From the NCBI GenBank assembly GCA_964432115.1, contig CAYSMC010000039.1:1-38619 (forward strand): a stretch of 38,619 nt of DNA, given 5' to 3'. This document shows positions 24,475 to 31,511 of this stretch, piece after piece. Position 1 is the first letter of the stretch. Each line of letters opens with the position of its first letter. Source of the DNA: JAAZKO01 sp964432115 (GTDB lineage: Bacteria; Patescibacteriota; Microgenomatia; UBA1400; PJMF01). The translations under genes were made by a program, and so were the position numbers. The notes beneath the pieces are model-generated. The model had not been told where the DNA came from. It ran no database searches and saw nothing but the letters and a program-made list of their open reading frames with translations.

Positions 24475-24486
24475 AAAGGTTTTGCT

Positions 24487-24591
24487 ATGGGCAAAGAACA
24501 ATTAGAAGATTTGAAAGAGATGTCTGAGGAAAAATTAAGAGCTTTATTAATGGAGGCAGAAACCAATAAGGATTTATCATTCAAATCTTGA
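24487..24591 (+). CDS. Small helical ORF, 34 aa (5' part of a frame-split gene?)
   Basis: A GAAAGG 8 nt before the ATG, 12 nt after the PRTase stop, supports translation. The product MGKEQLEDLKEMSEEKL continues as an acidic helix and stops at TGA 24589. The region just downstream is open in the -1 frame and has similar helical character, so this may be the first half of a roughly 70-residue protein broken by a frameshift, or a short independent protein. Not recognised. Confidence 0.45.
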   Translation: MGKEQLEDLKEMSEEKLRALLMEAETNKDLSFKS

Positions 24592-24710
24592 TTTGTCGGG
24601 CTCTTTTGCCATATGAGACGAGACAACAATTGGCTTTGACAGCAATCAAAGAATTAGAAAATTTTCTAGAACAACAAAACGCTCAAACAATCAATAATGA
24701 GATTAATTAA
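24588..24710 (+). pseudogene. Downstream -1-frame segment of the split small gene
   Basis: Open in the -1 frame from 24570. It reads RALLPYETRQQLALTAI followed by KELENFLEQQNAQTINNEIN, a clean amphipathic helical segment, and ends at TAA 24708. It could be translated from TTG 24588, which overlaps the TGA of the first ORF, or it may be the C-terminal half joined by frameshifting. Sequence error or decay are equally possible. Confidence 0.35.
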
Positions 24711-24752
24711 GACTAAAAAATAAAGCAAAAATTAACTTTTTTGATCTAATTT

Positions 24753-25622
24753 ATGTCAGTAACGGTTTTTTCTGGCGAACGACTTTCTCAAGAAGAAGAG
24801 ATCAGGGTTTCGAGAAAACAGCGATTAAGAGAGTTGATGACTGATCTGAGTGCCCTAATTATTAATACTGGCAATAAAAACAAGGCTTTAGCTTTAGCCG
24901 ATTTAATCAATCGTTTAACTGGTCAACTACTGGTTTCTCGAGAAGTTATATGTTTCTCTGACCCCAATCAGGAACAATGTGCTATTCGAGCTGCTACGGT
25001 AGCTCAGAGCAAAGTTAATAATCTGATGGCAGATCTAAAAATCCACCCCGAACATACTCAAACTATTGATGGTATCAATAATCACAATTTGGACTTACTA
25101 CTCAGTCAAATAGTTTTATTTGCTGGTTCAGATGTTAATTCTTTTATTAAAGAAACAGATGATCATTGGCGACAAAATCATCAATTAGCTCGGCAATATT
25201 CGGAAAGATTACCAGACGAAAAGTTTTGGCAGTTGCGTGAGCGATTACGCCAAGAATTTTGCTTTCCAGCCAGTGGGAGAGTGACTTTGCGTTGGGACAT
25301 AGCCAGTCAACTAGTCAATGGCCGGAAACATATTTTTAGTGATTTAATTGAAGTGGTAAGTCTGCCAGTAGAACCAGAATTACTTGATCGATATTTACTC
25401 GAAGCTTTGAATAATAATTTAGTTTTGGAGTCAAATCAGCATTTTGCTGCGTTGGAGTGTTTAATGGAAAACGGTAAGATTATTAGTACTAGCCATCTGC
25501 CGCGAGAACTAGAGGAACAAGGCGCTCAGTTGGCTGATTTTGCCAGTAACGATATTTCTCCAGTAGTTTTATCAGCTTTTTTATATTCAGTAGTTAATAA
25601 CACGCCAGTCTATATCCCATAA
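24753..25622 (+). CDS. Hypothetical protein (289 aa)
   Basis: Not recognised. No signal peptide or membrane helix; mixed helical composition with two Cys (CFSDPNQEQC) near residues 72-81. The N-terminal part (about 15-140) is mainly helical, and a central segment (FPASGRVTLRWDIASQL) is more strand-like. The ATG at 24753 has no Shine-Dalgarno and no clear leaderless -10. It stands alone between the small split gene and the rpsB promoter. Codon usage looks like its neighbours. Confidence 0.65.
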   Translation: MSVTVFSGERLSQEEEIRVSRKQRLRELMTDLSALIINTGNKNKALALADLINRLTGQLLVSREVICFSDPNQEQCAIRAATVAQSKVNNLMADLKIHPEHTQTIDGINNHNLDLLLSQIVLFAGSDVNSFIKETDDHWRQNHQLARQYSERLPDEKFWQLRERLRQEFCFPASGRVTLRWDIASQLVNGRKHIFSDLIEVVSLPVEPELLDRYLLEALNNNLVLESNQHFAALECLMENGKIISTSHLPRELEEQGAQLADFASNDISPVVLSAFLYSVVNNTPVYIP

Positions 25623-25685
25623 TGTTTGAGAAATCTAGCCTATAACATAAATTTAAGTTTAATGTCTAGATTTAAGAGAGAACTG

Positions 25686-25694
25686 TGGTACAAT
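25686..25694 (+). promoter_or_regulatory. Extended -10 of rpsB-tsf
   Basis: TGG-TACAAT, about 95 nt before the rpsB ATG; the implied leader of about 90 nt contains two hairpins and an AAGGA. Confidence 0.55.
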
Positions 25695-25716
25695 TTAAGC
25701 CTTAATTATTAATTTT

Positions 25717-25775
25717 GGTTTAGGTATTTTTTTTCCTGATCAGATACCAAAACCCTTTTCAGAAACAATCTGAAA
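25717..25775 (+). promoter_or_regulatory. rpsB leader hairpins
   Basis: Hairpin 1: GGTTT (25717-25721) with AAACC (25750-25754), then an A-A mismatch, then GGTAT (25723-25727) with ATACC (25744-25748). Hairpin 2: TTTCAGA (25757-25763) with TCTGAAA (25769-25775) around AACAA. The AAGGA of rpsB follows 5 nt later. Ribosomal protein S2 represses its own mRNA in some bacteria, so autoregulation is plausible here but is inference. Confidence 0.5.
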
Positions 25776-25789
25776 TAAACAAGGAAAAT

Positions 25790-26740
25790 ATGGCTGAAAG
25801 CAAAACAAGCTCCAAGACTAAAAAAGCTACTGCTAGTAAAACGGCTAGGAAGAGTGTTGCCAAAAAAACTACTGTTAAGAGAACTAGCGCCAAGAAAACT
25901 ACTGCTAAAAAGGCAGCTGGTAAAAAGACCACTACCAAGCCAGTAGAAAAAAAGTCGACAAATTCAAGCAAAAAAACTGCTGCTGAGTCAACAACGGCAA
26001 CGGCTCCCAAGGCAGAGGAAAAGGCGACTAAAACTAGTTTACAAACAGTTTTGCCAGAGATAGATTTACAAGAAATGTTTGAAGCAGGTTGTCATTTTGG
26101 TCATAAAATTGCTAAGTGGCATCCTAAAATGGCACCATATATTTATGGTAGTGAAGGGGGAGTGCACATTTTTGATTTGGAAAAAACCTCCGAGCAATTA
26201 AAATTGGCTTGTCAACGTTTTTATGATTTAGCTAAAGAAGGCAAAACATTATTAATGGTTGGAACAAAACGTTCGGCTCGAGAGATTATTAAAGAGGCAG
26301 CTAGCGAAATGGGTTGTTTTTATATTGTGTCTCGTTGGATGGGTGGTTTATTAACCAACTTCAACCAATTACAAAAATCTATTCAACGCATGACCGATAT
26401 TGAAAAAGGTCTTGAATCTGGCAAATTTGATAAATACACCAAATATGAACGTTTACAATTGGATAAAGAAAAAACTAGATTGGAAAGATTTTTTGTTGGT
26501 TTACAACAATTAAAAGGTAAGCCTGATTGTGTTTTTGTCGTGGATTCAGAGAAAGAAAAAATTGTAGTTAAAGAATCCGTGAGCGAGGGTGTGGAATTAA
26601 TTGCCATAGCAGATAGTAATGCTGATCCAAGACAAATTGATATTGTCATTCCCGCCAACGACGACGCTAGCAAAAGTGTTAAATATATTGTGAATAATTT
26701 AAAGACTGCTTACAATGCTGGTAAAACAGCACGTAAATAG
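25790..26740 (+). CDS. rpsB: Ribosomal protein uS2 with histone-H1-like N-terminal extension
   Basis: The S2 core starts at about residue 90 (IDLQEMFEAGCHFGH) and is complete: WHPKMAPYIYG, MVGTKRSAREII, WMGGLLTNF, PDCVFVVDSEKE, AIADSNADPRQIDIVIPANDDA. Residues 1-88 are an extension of Lys/Ala/Thr/Ser with repeats of the form KKTT-x-K, much like bacterial histone-H1-like tails. The total of 316 aa exceeds the usual 230-260. AAGGA 4 nt before the ATG fixes the start, so the extension is translated. It is followed by tsf 17 nt after the stop, the conserved rpsB-tsf order. Confidence 0.95.
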   Translation: MAESKTSSKTKKATASKTARKSVAKKTTVKRTSAKKTTAKKAAGKKTTTKPVEKKSTNSSKKTAAESTTATAPKAEEKATKTSLQTVLPEIDLQEMFEAGCHFGHKIAKWHPKMAPYIYGSEGGVHIFDLEKTSEQLKLACQRFYDLAKEGKTLLMVGTKRSAREIIKEAASEMGCFYIVSRWMGGLLTNFNQLQKSIQRMTDIEKGLESGKFDKYTKYERLQLDKEKTRLERFFVGLQQLKGKPDCVFVVDSEKEKIVVKESVSEGVELIAIADSNADPRQIDIVIPANDDASKSVKYIVNNLKTAYNAGKTARK

Positions 26741-26757
26741 TCATTGAAAGGTTAAAA

Positions 26758-27219
26758 ATGGCAATAAGTACTAAATTAGTAAAGCAATTGCGCCAAGATA
26801 CTGGGGCCCGAATTATGGACTGTAAAAAGGCTTTAGAAGAAGCTCAAGGCGATTTAAAATTAGCCAAAAAATATGTACAGGAAAAAGGTTTAGCCAGAGC
26901 AGAGAAGAATACTAAACGAGAGGCTGGAATGGGATATATTGCTAGTTATACTCATGCTACAGGACAAATTGCCAGCCTACTTGAATTACTTTGTGAAACT
27001 GATTTTGTGGCGGCTAATGAAGAATTTCGTGAACTGGCTAAAAATTTGGCCATGCAAGTAGTGGCAATGGATCCTCAAAGCAAAAATGATTTCTTGGCGC
27101 AAGATTTTATTAAAGGTGAACAGAGTGTTGAGATGACAATCAAAGCTTTATCAGGTAAAACTGGAGAAAAAATTGTTTTAGGTCGTTTTGTGCGTTTTGT
27201 TGTTGGTCAAACAGAATAA
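26758..27219 (+). CDS. tsf: Elongation factor Ts (short form)
   Basis: Nucleotide exchange factor for EF-Tu. The N-terminal UBA-like domain is complete (LVKQLRQDTGARIMDCKKAL, then EEAQGDLKLAKKYVQEKG), followed by IASLLELLCETDFVAANEEF and FRELAKNLAMQVVAM, the core that contacts EF-Tu. The protein ends at 153 aa with EKIVLGRFVRF, so the second half of the dimerisation region of E. coli EF-Ts (283 aa) is absent, as in Thermus-like short forms. GAAAGG precedes the ATG by 6 nt. Confidence 0.94.
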   Translation: MAISTKLVKQLRQDTGARIMDCKKALEEAQGDLKLAKKYVQEKGLARAEKNTKREAGMGYIASYTHATGQIASLLELLCETDFVAANEEFRELAKNLAMQVVAMDPQSKNDFLAQDFIKGEQSVEMTIKALSGKTGEKIVLGRFVRFVVGQTE

Positions 27220-27251
27220 AAATTGCTAAACTAAAAGCTGAAATTTATCTT

Positions 27252-28223
27252 ATGCGTGATTACTGCCCATCTCGCCGAGAACAGAAAAAACTAAAGGCTA
27301 AAAAAGTTAAGGCCAGAAAAGTTCGACGTTCTAAAAAAAAAGCTTCTCTGGTTAATTGGCAGAAGTTATTGTTAGTTCTTATTTCGTTATTGTTGTTAAT
27401 TTCGTTAGGACTGCTTTTATTCCATTTGGTAAAGAATCAATTAATCAAGCGCCATCAGCTAAGTCATAATTACCATCTGTTGATAGTAGATGATCAACGG
27501 CCGTTTGCTTGGGTAGTTTTTGCCCCAGTTGAAGAAAAAATCAAAATTTTTGATTTCGGCCAGCTAAGCGAAGCACAGTGGATTAAGGAAGAGTTTAATA
27601 CAGCATTAAGTGCAGATGAGCAAATTCTATTTTATAGCTTGATGTTTAATACTTTTATTGATCAAGTGATCGATTATGCTCAGCCTCACTTAATTGCAGA
27701 CCAACAAGATCAATTTGCAGAATTTTTGTTAACCGAACTCAAGAGTAGAGGAGTCAAGGATTTACTTTTTTATTTAGAGAGTGATCAAGTGACTTGGGAG
27801 TGGTTGACTGATGATCAAGTAGAAAACAAAGAGGAACAACAAAGATTGTTCACTAATTTTTTGGAAATAAATACTGCGACTAATTATGGGAAATTATTTG
27901 AATGTCCAGTGGCAGTTATCAATAGTAGTCAAATAACTGGTTTAGCTACGGTTTTTGCCCAACTTTTAGAGAAGGATGGTTTCTCTGTAGTCAAAAGAGA
28001 TAGTGGTCCGGATATTTTGGCAGAAAGTTCTATATTAATTGATCCAAACATTGTTGCTTGTCAATCTGTATTAACTCGTTTTCAACAACTTATGCCAGCC
28101 AAAACTATGAACGTCAGTCATGAATTGACTCAACAATATCGGGCTGGAGCAGTGATTTTTTTAGCGGAAGATTTAGCAGAGTTACGAATCGGAGCTTTCA
28201 ATTTTCTTCATGACGGTTTCTAG
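27252..28223 (+). CDS. Membrane-anchored protein with LytR_C-type domain (323 aa)
   Basis: A very basic N-terminus (about residues 1-33, Lys/Arg clusters) leads to one membrane helix (LLLVLISLLLLISLGLLLF). The outer part ends in a domain that resembles the LytR/CpsA/Psr C-terminal family (PF13399-like): VAVINSSQITGLATVFAQLL, EKDGFSVVKRDSG, ESSILIDPN. Such domains often accompany cell-wall glycopolymer ligases, but the catalytic LCP domain is not seen here. It begins 32 nt after tsf. Its last 42 nt overlap the 3' end of the convergent TPR gene. Confidence 0.78.
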   Translation: MRDYCPSRREQKKLKAKKVKARKVRRSKKKASLVNWQKLLLVLISLLLLISLGLLLFHLVKNQLIKRHQLSHNYHLLIVDDQRPFAWVVFAPVEEKIKIFDFGQLSEAQWIKEEFNTALSADEQILFYSLMFNTFIDQVIDYAQPHLIADQQDQFAEFLLTELKSRGVKDLLFYLESDQVTWEWLTDDQVENKEEQQRLFTNFLEINTATNYGKLFECPVAVINSSQITGLATVFAQLLEKDGFSVVKRDSGPDILAESSILIDPNIVACQSVLTRFQQLMPAKTMNVSHELTQQYRAGAVIFLAEDLAELRIGAFNFLHDGF

Positions 28224-28940
28224 ACCCTTATCTTGATCTTCATCGTCCTCATCAGTACTGACGATGGTCAAAGGAATATCTTTTTCCAAAATAATATCGT
28301 CATCGAGATTGAATTGATTATTAATTTTTTTACTAGGAAAAGATTGCAATTGCTGATTTTTTGGAGAACGAAAAGTCTCTTTCAGTTGAACACAACACTG
28401 TTTATCATCAATTTTATAGACAATACAACTATATTGATTGCCATCGCTAATTAATTTGCTGAGACGAAAGGAAATATCTTCTGGCAAAGCACCAACATGT
28501 TTTTGCTCATCATTGACAATACTAATGTAACGGTTTTTGATTTGTAAATAACATTCTTGACCGACTTTTAATTTATCTAATTGAGAACGACTAGTTAAAC
28601 GATGAAGGGAAATTATTTTACTTTTTCCTGGTTCTTCAATGAAATCAGCGTTATGATTAAAGATTACGTCTGGAGTTTTTTCTTTATTTTTTAATTTTTG
28701 AATGTGTTTATTAGCAATGATATTTGAGCGATCAAGCTTTAAAACATTCTTAAAAATTTTCTTAGCTTCTTTTTCCTGTTTCAATTTTAAATAAGCCAGA
28801 CCCAAACGATTCATGGCTTCCAAATTTTTGGGAGATTGTTCAAGGATTTCTTGATTAGTGAGGATAGCGCTTTTCCAATCAGAGTCTTTGACAGCCTGGA
28901 TGGCTTTGGCTCGCAGCAAGGAGCTGTTTGACATTGTCAT
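28182..28940 (-). CDS. TPR-repeat protein (252 aa)
   Basis: Residues about 5-85 are two to three tetratricopeptide-like helical pairs (WKSAILTNQEILEQSPKNLE; AMNRLGLAYLKLKQEKEAKK). Residues about 115-185 form a small beta-rich domain (KVGQECYLQIKN, YISIVNDEQKHVGALPED, YSCIVYKIDDKQCCVQLKE) that I cannot name. The tail is acidic (DEDDEDQDKG). No signal peptide, so probably a cytoplasmic scaffold. A GAAAGG lies 11 nt before ATG 28940; ATG 28934 is an alternative. It overlaps the LytR_C-type gene by 42 nt at the 3' ends and is divergent from yebC. Confidence 0.78.
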   Translation of the reverse strand: MTMSNSSLLRAKAIQAVKDSDWKSAILTNQEILEQSPKNLEAMNRLGLAYLKLKQEKEAKKIFKNVLKLDRSNIIANKHIQKLKNKEKTPDVIFNHNADFIEEPGKSKIISLHRLTSRSQLDKLKVGQECYLQIKNRYISIVNDEQKHVGALPEDISFRLSKLISDGNQYSCIVYKIDDKQCCVQLKETFRSPKNQQLQSFPSKKINNQFNLDDDIILEKDIPLTIVSTDEDDEDQDKGLETVMKKIESSDS

Positions 28941-29027
28941 GGCTAATAGACCTTTCTTGGGGGATACTACAGCCTCTCAAGAAAATTGTCAACTCGTAAA
29001 ATCAAATGCTAAGACTGGCTGTAGCTT

Positions 29028-29036
29028 TGTTATAAT
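29028..29036 (+). promoter_or_regulatory. Extended -10 of yebC
   Basis: TGT-TATAAT ends 7 nt before the ATG at 29044; leaderless start. It rules out the longer reading of this frame beginning at 28858. Confidence 0.65.
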
Positions 29037-29043
29037 AAGGATT

Positions 29044-29601
29044 ATGTCAGGACACAGTAAATGGAGTAATATTAAAAATAAAAAAAACGGCCAAGATGAA
29101 ATAAAGGGTAAAATTTTTAGTCAATTTTCTCGGCAGATTCGAGCTGTGGTGAAAGCTGGAAAATCTGGCGATCCCAATCTTAATGCTGGTTTAAGAATGG
29201 TTTTGGATAAAGCTAGGGCGGCTAATATGCCAAAAGATAAGATTCAGCGAGCGATTGATGTGGCTTTAGGCAAGACTGGAGAAAATCAAGTTCGAGAAAT
29301 AGTTTATGAAGCTTTCGCCCCTGGTGGAGTAGCGTTAATGATTGTGGCTCTCACTGACAATAATAACCGAACAGCTGGTGAACTCAGAACTCTCTTAAAT
29401 AAACACAATGGTTCTTTGGCGGGTCCTGGTAGTGCTGCCTATATGTTTGAACGTGATCAAGAAGGCGGTTTTTTAGCAAAAATTAAAATTAAACTAGATG
29501 ACAGTCAAACAACTAAAGTACTTGAGTTGGTAAACTTGTTGAGAGACAATGAAGATGTAGAAGATATCTTTGTGGCAGCCGATTTGCCCGAAGAAGAATA
29601 A
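29044..29601 (+). CDS. yebC: YebC/PmpR-family protein (short form)
   Basis: Family starts MSGHSKWSNIKNKK exactly here, followed by FSQFSRQIRAVVKAG, NLNAGLRMVLDKARAANMPKD, ERAID-like IQRAIDVALGK, EAFAPGGVALMIVALTDN and NRTAGELRTLLNKHNG. YebC proteins have been linked to transcription regulation and, more recently, to translation through difficult proline stretches. The 185 aa product is shorter than the usual 240-250; the C-terminal domain is truncated and ends in an acidic DLPEEE. The frame is open upstream to 28858, but the promoter and homology both place the start at 29044. Confidence 0.95.
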   Translation: MSGHSKWSNIKNKKNGQDEIKGKIFSQFSRQIRAVVKAGKSGDPNLNAGLRMVLDKARAANMPKDKIQRAIDVALGKTGENQVREIVYEAFAPGGVALMIVALTDNNNRTAGELRTLLNKHNGSLAGPGSAAYMFERDQEGGFLAKIKIKLDDSQTTKVLELVNLLRDNEDVEDIFVAADLPEEE

Positions 29602-29606
29602 AAATT

Positions 29607-30374
29607 ATGCGCCGTCGTGAAAAATTTATAGTTGTATCAGTTTTGTTATCTTTAGGTTTGTTGGCCACTCAATATGTGCCGATAGATTGGCGTTATCGAG
29701 CAATCGCTTTATTTGCTGTCATTAGCTATTTGATGTCAGCTTGGGCACTAAGCGATGACTTACAAATTTATGAATGGTTAACTATTTTGCCACTACCAGT
29801 TCTTTATGCTACGGCAGTAGCTTTATTTTATTTTCTTTTACCAGAGGTGTTATTGTCTCGTTTAGCCATTCTGGCTATCTTTGGCGTAGGTATGTACGCT
29901 TTATTTTTAACTGCCAATATTTTTTCGGTAGCTAAAGGCAGAACAATTCAACTTTTATATGCTGCTCACGCCATTGCTTTGTTTTTTACTATGATTACTT
30001 CTTTATTATTGACTAACACCATTTTTTCTTTGCATTTACCTTTTTATTTAAATGCCTTATTAGTAGTCCTAGCTCATTTTATTTTAGTGTTAATGTCATT
30101 GTGGTCAGTCCAACTAGAACCTCGAATTAGTCGGCAAATTTTGGGTTATAGTTTGTTGTTTGTGTTGTTGCTGGCTGAGTTTACTATTTGTTTTTCTTTT
30201 TTACCCATGAAAATCTGGTACATCTCTTTATTTATCATGTCTTTGGTTTATGTAGGTTTATCGTTATTTCAAAATCTCTTGCAGGGTAGACTGTTCAAAA
30301 ATACAGCGACTGAGTATGCCTTGGTGACGATTTTTATTGTTCTAGCTTTTATTTTGGTTTTCCCAGGTAAATAA
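29607..30374 (+). CDS. Polytopic membrane protein of unknown function (255 aa)
   Basis: About seven membrane segments, a basic N-terminus (MRRREKF) and very short polar loops (such as QLEPRISRQ); no enzyme motif is seen. It starts 5 nt after yebC and is probably co-transcribed. Similar yebC-linked membrane proteins may occur in related genomes, but I cannot name a family. I see no terminator hairpin at its 3' end, only a T-rich run near 30401. Confidence 0.7.
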   Translation: MRRREKFIVVSVLLSLGLLATQYVPIDWRYRAIALFAVISYLMSAWALSDDLQIYEWLTILPLPVLYATAVALFYFLLPEVLLSRLAILAIFGVGMYALFLTANIFSVAKGRTIQLLYAAHAIALFFTMITSLLLTNTIFSLHLPFYLNALLVVLAHFILVLMSLWSVQLEPRISRQILGYSLLFVLLLAEFTICFSFLPMKIWYISLFIMSLVYVGLSLFQNLLQGRLFKNTATEYALVTIFIVLAFILVFPGK

Positions 30375-30383
30375 GCAATTTAG

Positions 30384-30395
30384 ATTGATATATCA
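30384..30395. repeat. 12-bp repeat ATTGATATATCA, left copy
   Basis: Contains the perfect palindrome TGATATATCA and lies 10 nt after the stop of the membrane-protein gene. The same 12-mer recurs at 31403, so the two copies bracket the gene-free region. Confidence 0.55.
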
Positions 30396-30866
30396 TTATA
30401 TTTTTTAATAATTAGAGTGGGGAAGAGCTAAATATTTTTTCTTATTGTCGGTTCATTGCTTTGTCAAATAAAAAAGTATTTATCCATCATTAATTTCAGC
30501 AATTTAGCAATCATTAAATGAGTTTTTGAGTAAAATTTACCAAAAAATAGAGAGAAAAATACTAGGGTAGTCTGAGCAATTTTTTAGAGAGAGGCAGTGT
30601 CTTAAAAAGTTAAATAGTGTTGTTTGAAAGAATAACTTCATTGATTATTTGTTTGGTGAGAGTAGACTGAGTAAATTTTATCTAGCCAGTCGGTAAAGGG
30701 TAGAAGCGTGAAAATTGTGGAAAACTCATTTGTTATAGGATCTTTTTAGCCTGGGATGATATAGTTTGATATTGTTATTTAGAAGATCAGACAGATAAGA
30801 TGCAAAAATAAATTTAGCCTGGTGAGCAAGCAATAGAATCAAGATTCTTCCTCTTAAACACCTCGA

Positions 30867-30892
30867 GTAGTGACAGCATGAATGCTGTCTAC
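30867..30892 (+). other. Strong hairpin in gene-free region
   Basis: GACAGCA (30872-30878) and TGCTGTC (30883-30889) enclose a TGAA tetraloop, extended by GTA/TAC across a 2-nt bulge. No T-tract follows, so it is not a standard terminator. Confidence 0.6.
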
Positions 30893-31038
30893 ATCTGGGG
30901 AGCAGAAGGATTGATAAATCAAGAAAAAACCCGAATAGGCCTTTTTTGAAATACCCAGGGAGGAGTGATTATTGGCTGATTAGATCTGGGTTATAAAATG
31001 AGGAGTGAATTTCAGGAGTGTAGTGTAATTTAGCAAGT

Positions 31039-31148
31039 AATAAGCAACAATAACAACAGTTTACTCTTGACTGCCCTGCAACAGAGTTTGGCAGTAGTTG
31101 TGGCTTATTGGGATTGGGGTTATGTCGCACAATATAACTTTTGCGACA
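31039..31148 (+). ncRNA. Candidate structured RNA block
   Basis: AATAAGC (31039-31045) pairs with GCTTATT (31103-31109) around ACTGCC (31070-31075)/GGCAGT (31090-31095), which encloses CTG-CAA-CAG. A separate stem TGTCGCA (31123-31129)/TGCGACA (31142-31148) follows. Several GC-containing stems in an AT-rich gap suggest a transcribed RNA, but promoter and class are unclear. Confidence 0.35.
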
Positions 31149-31402
31149 CTAAACTCAAAAGATCACTCTAGACCACTTTTAAGCTTTTTAACTTTCTACT
31201 ATTTATTGGCAGCACTTTTGTTTATTTATTTCTTTATTTGTCTTTATTTTCTTTTCTTCCCCGATTGATTAGCTCACATTAAAAATGGCTTTTTTTGCCC
31301 AATCAATTATTTGTCTTAAAACTCCCCCAAATTAATGTTTATTACCAGGCTTAGCCCAGACTAAAAAAACTGGCGATTTGTTTAACTCTCAATTTATTTT
31401 AA

Positions 31403-31414
31403 ATTGATATATCA
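31403..31414. repeat. 12-bp repeat ATTGATATATCA, right copy
   Basis: Second copy of the palindrome-containing 12-mer, 1019 bp from the first and about 100 nt before the GNAT start. Confidence 0.55.
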
Positions 31415-31498
31415 GTCTAAAACCCTCAAGAAGCTCGTTAAAAGCTCAAAATCGGCTGTTTTTCTCTTTTTCGACCAATCCATCATTAGAAATCAGGC

Positions 31499-31504
31499 TA
31501 TAAT
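31499..31504 (+). promoter_or_regulatory. -10 of GNAT gene
   Basis: Perfect TATAAT ending 7 nt before ATG 31512; it sets this ATG as the start rather than the TTG at 31404. Confidence 0.6.
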
Positions 31505-31511
31505 AGCCAAT

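Larger units (their letters stand above)
30375..31511 (+). other. 1.1-kb gene-free region
   Basis: No ORF of convincing length, codon pattern or start signal on either strand. It holds 12-bp direct repeats at both ends, a TTTAGCCTGG 10-mer twice (30745 and 30813), the strong hairpin at 30867, a nested stem-loop block at 31039-31148, three AGGAGTG copies between 30961 and 31020, and a T-rich stretch after 31210. The central part is less AT-rich than the flanks. I could not match it to RNase P RNA, tmRNA, SRP RNA or 6S RNA. Confidence 0.6.

Noticed and set aside
25759..26010. Hydrophobic minus-strand frame opposite the rpsB extension
   Set aside because: It mirrors the Lys/Thr/Ala codons of the S2 extension and has no start signal; a shadow frame.
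28858..29043. N-terminal extension of YebC from 28858
   Set aside because: The frame is open, but an extended TATAAT lies 7 nt before ATG 29044 and the family starts MSGHSKW there.
30375..31511. RNase P RNA, tmRNA or SRP RNA gene in the gene-free block
   Set aside because: The conserved core strings (GAGGAAAGTC and ACAGAA for RNase P, tRNA-like ends for tmRNA, GGAAGCAG-type tip for SRP RNA) are not seen. A GGCTTATTGG string alone is not enough.
30375..31511. Replication origin
   Set aside because: Only loose DnaA-box-like strings occur (TTATCCATC near 30480, TGTGGAAAA near 30717), no cluster, no dnaA or dnaN, and flanking genes do not point away from it.
31404..31511. TTG start of the GNAT gene at 31404
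   Set aside because: It would add 36 non-conserved residues and place the TATAAT -10 inside the coding region; ATG 31512 is better.
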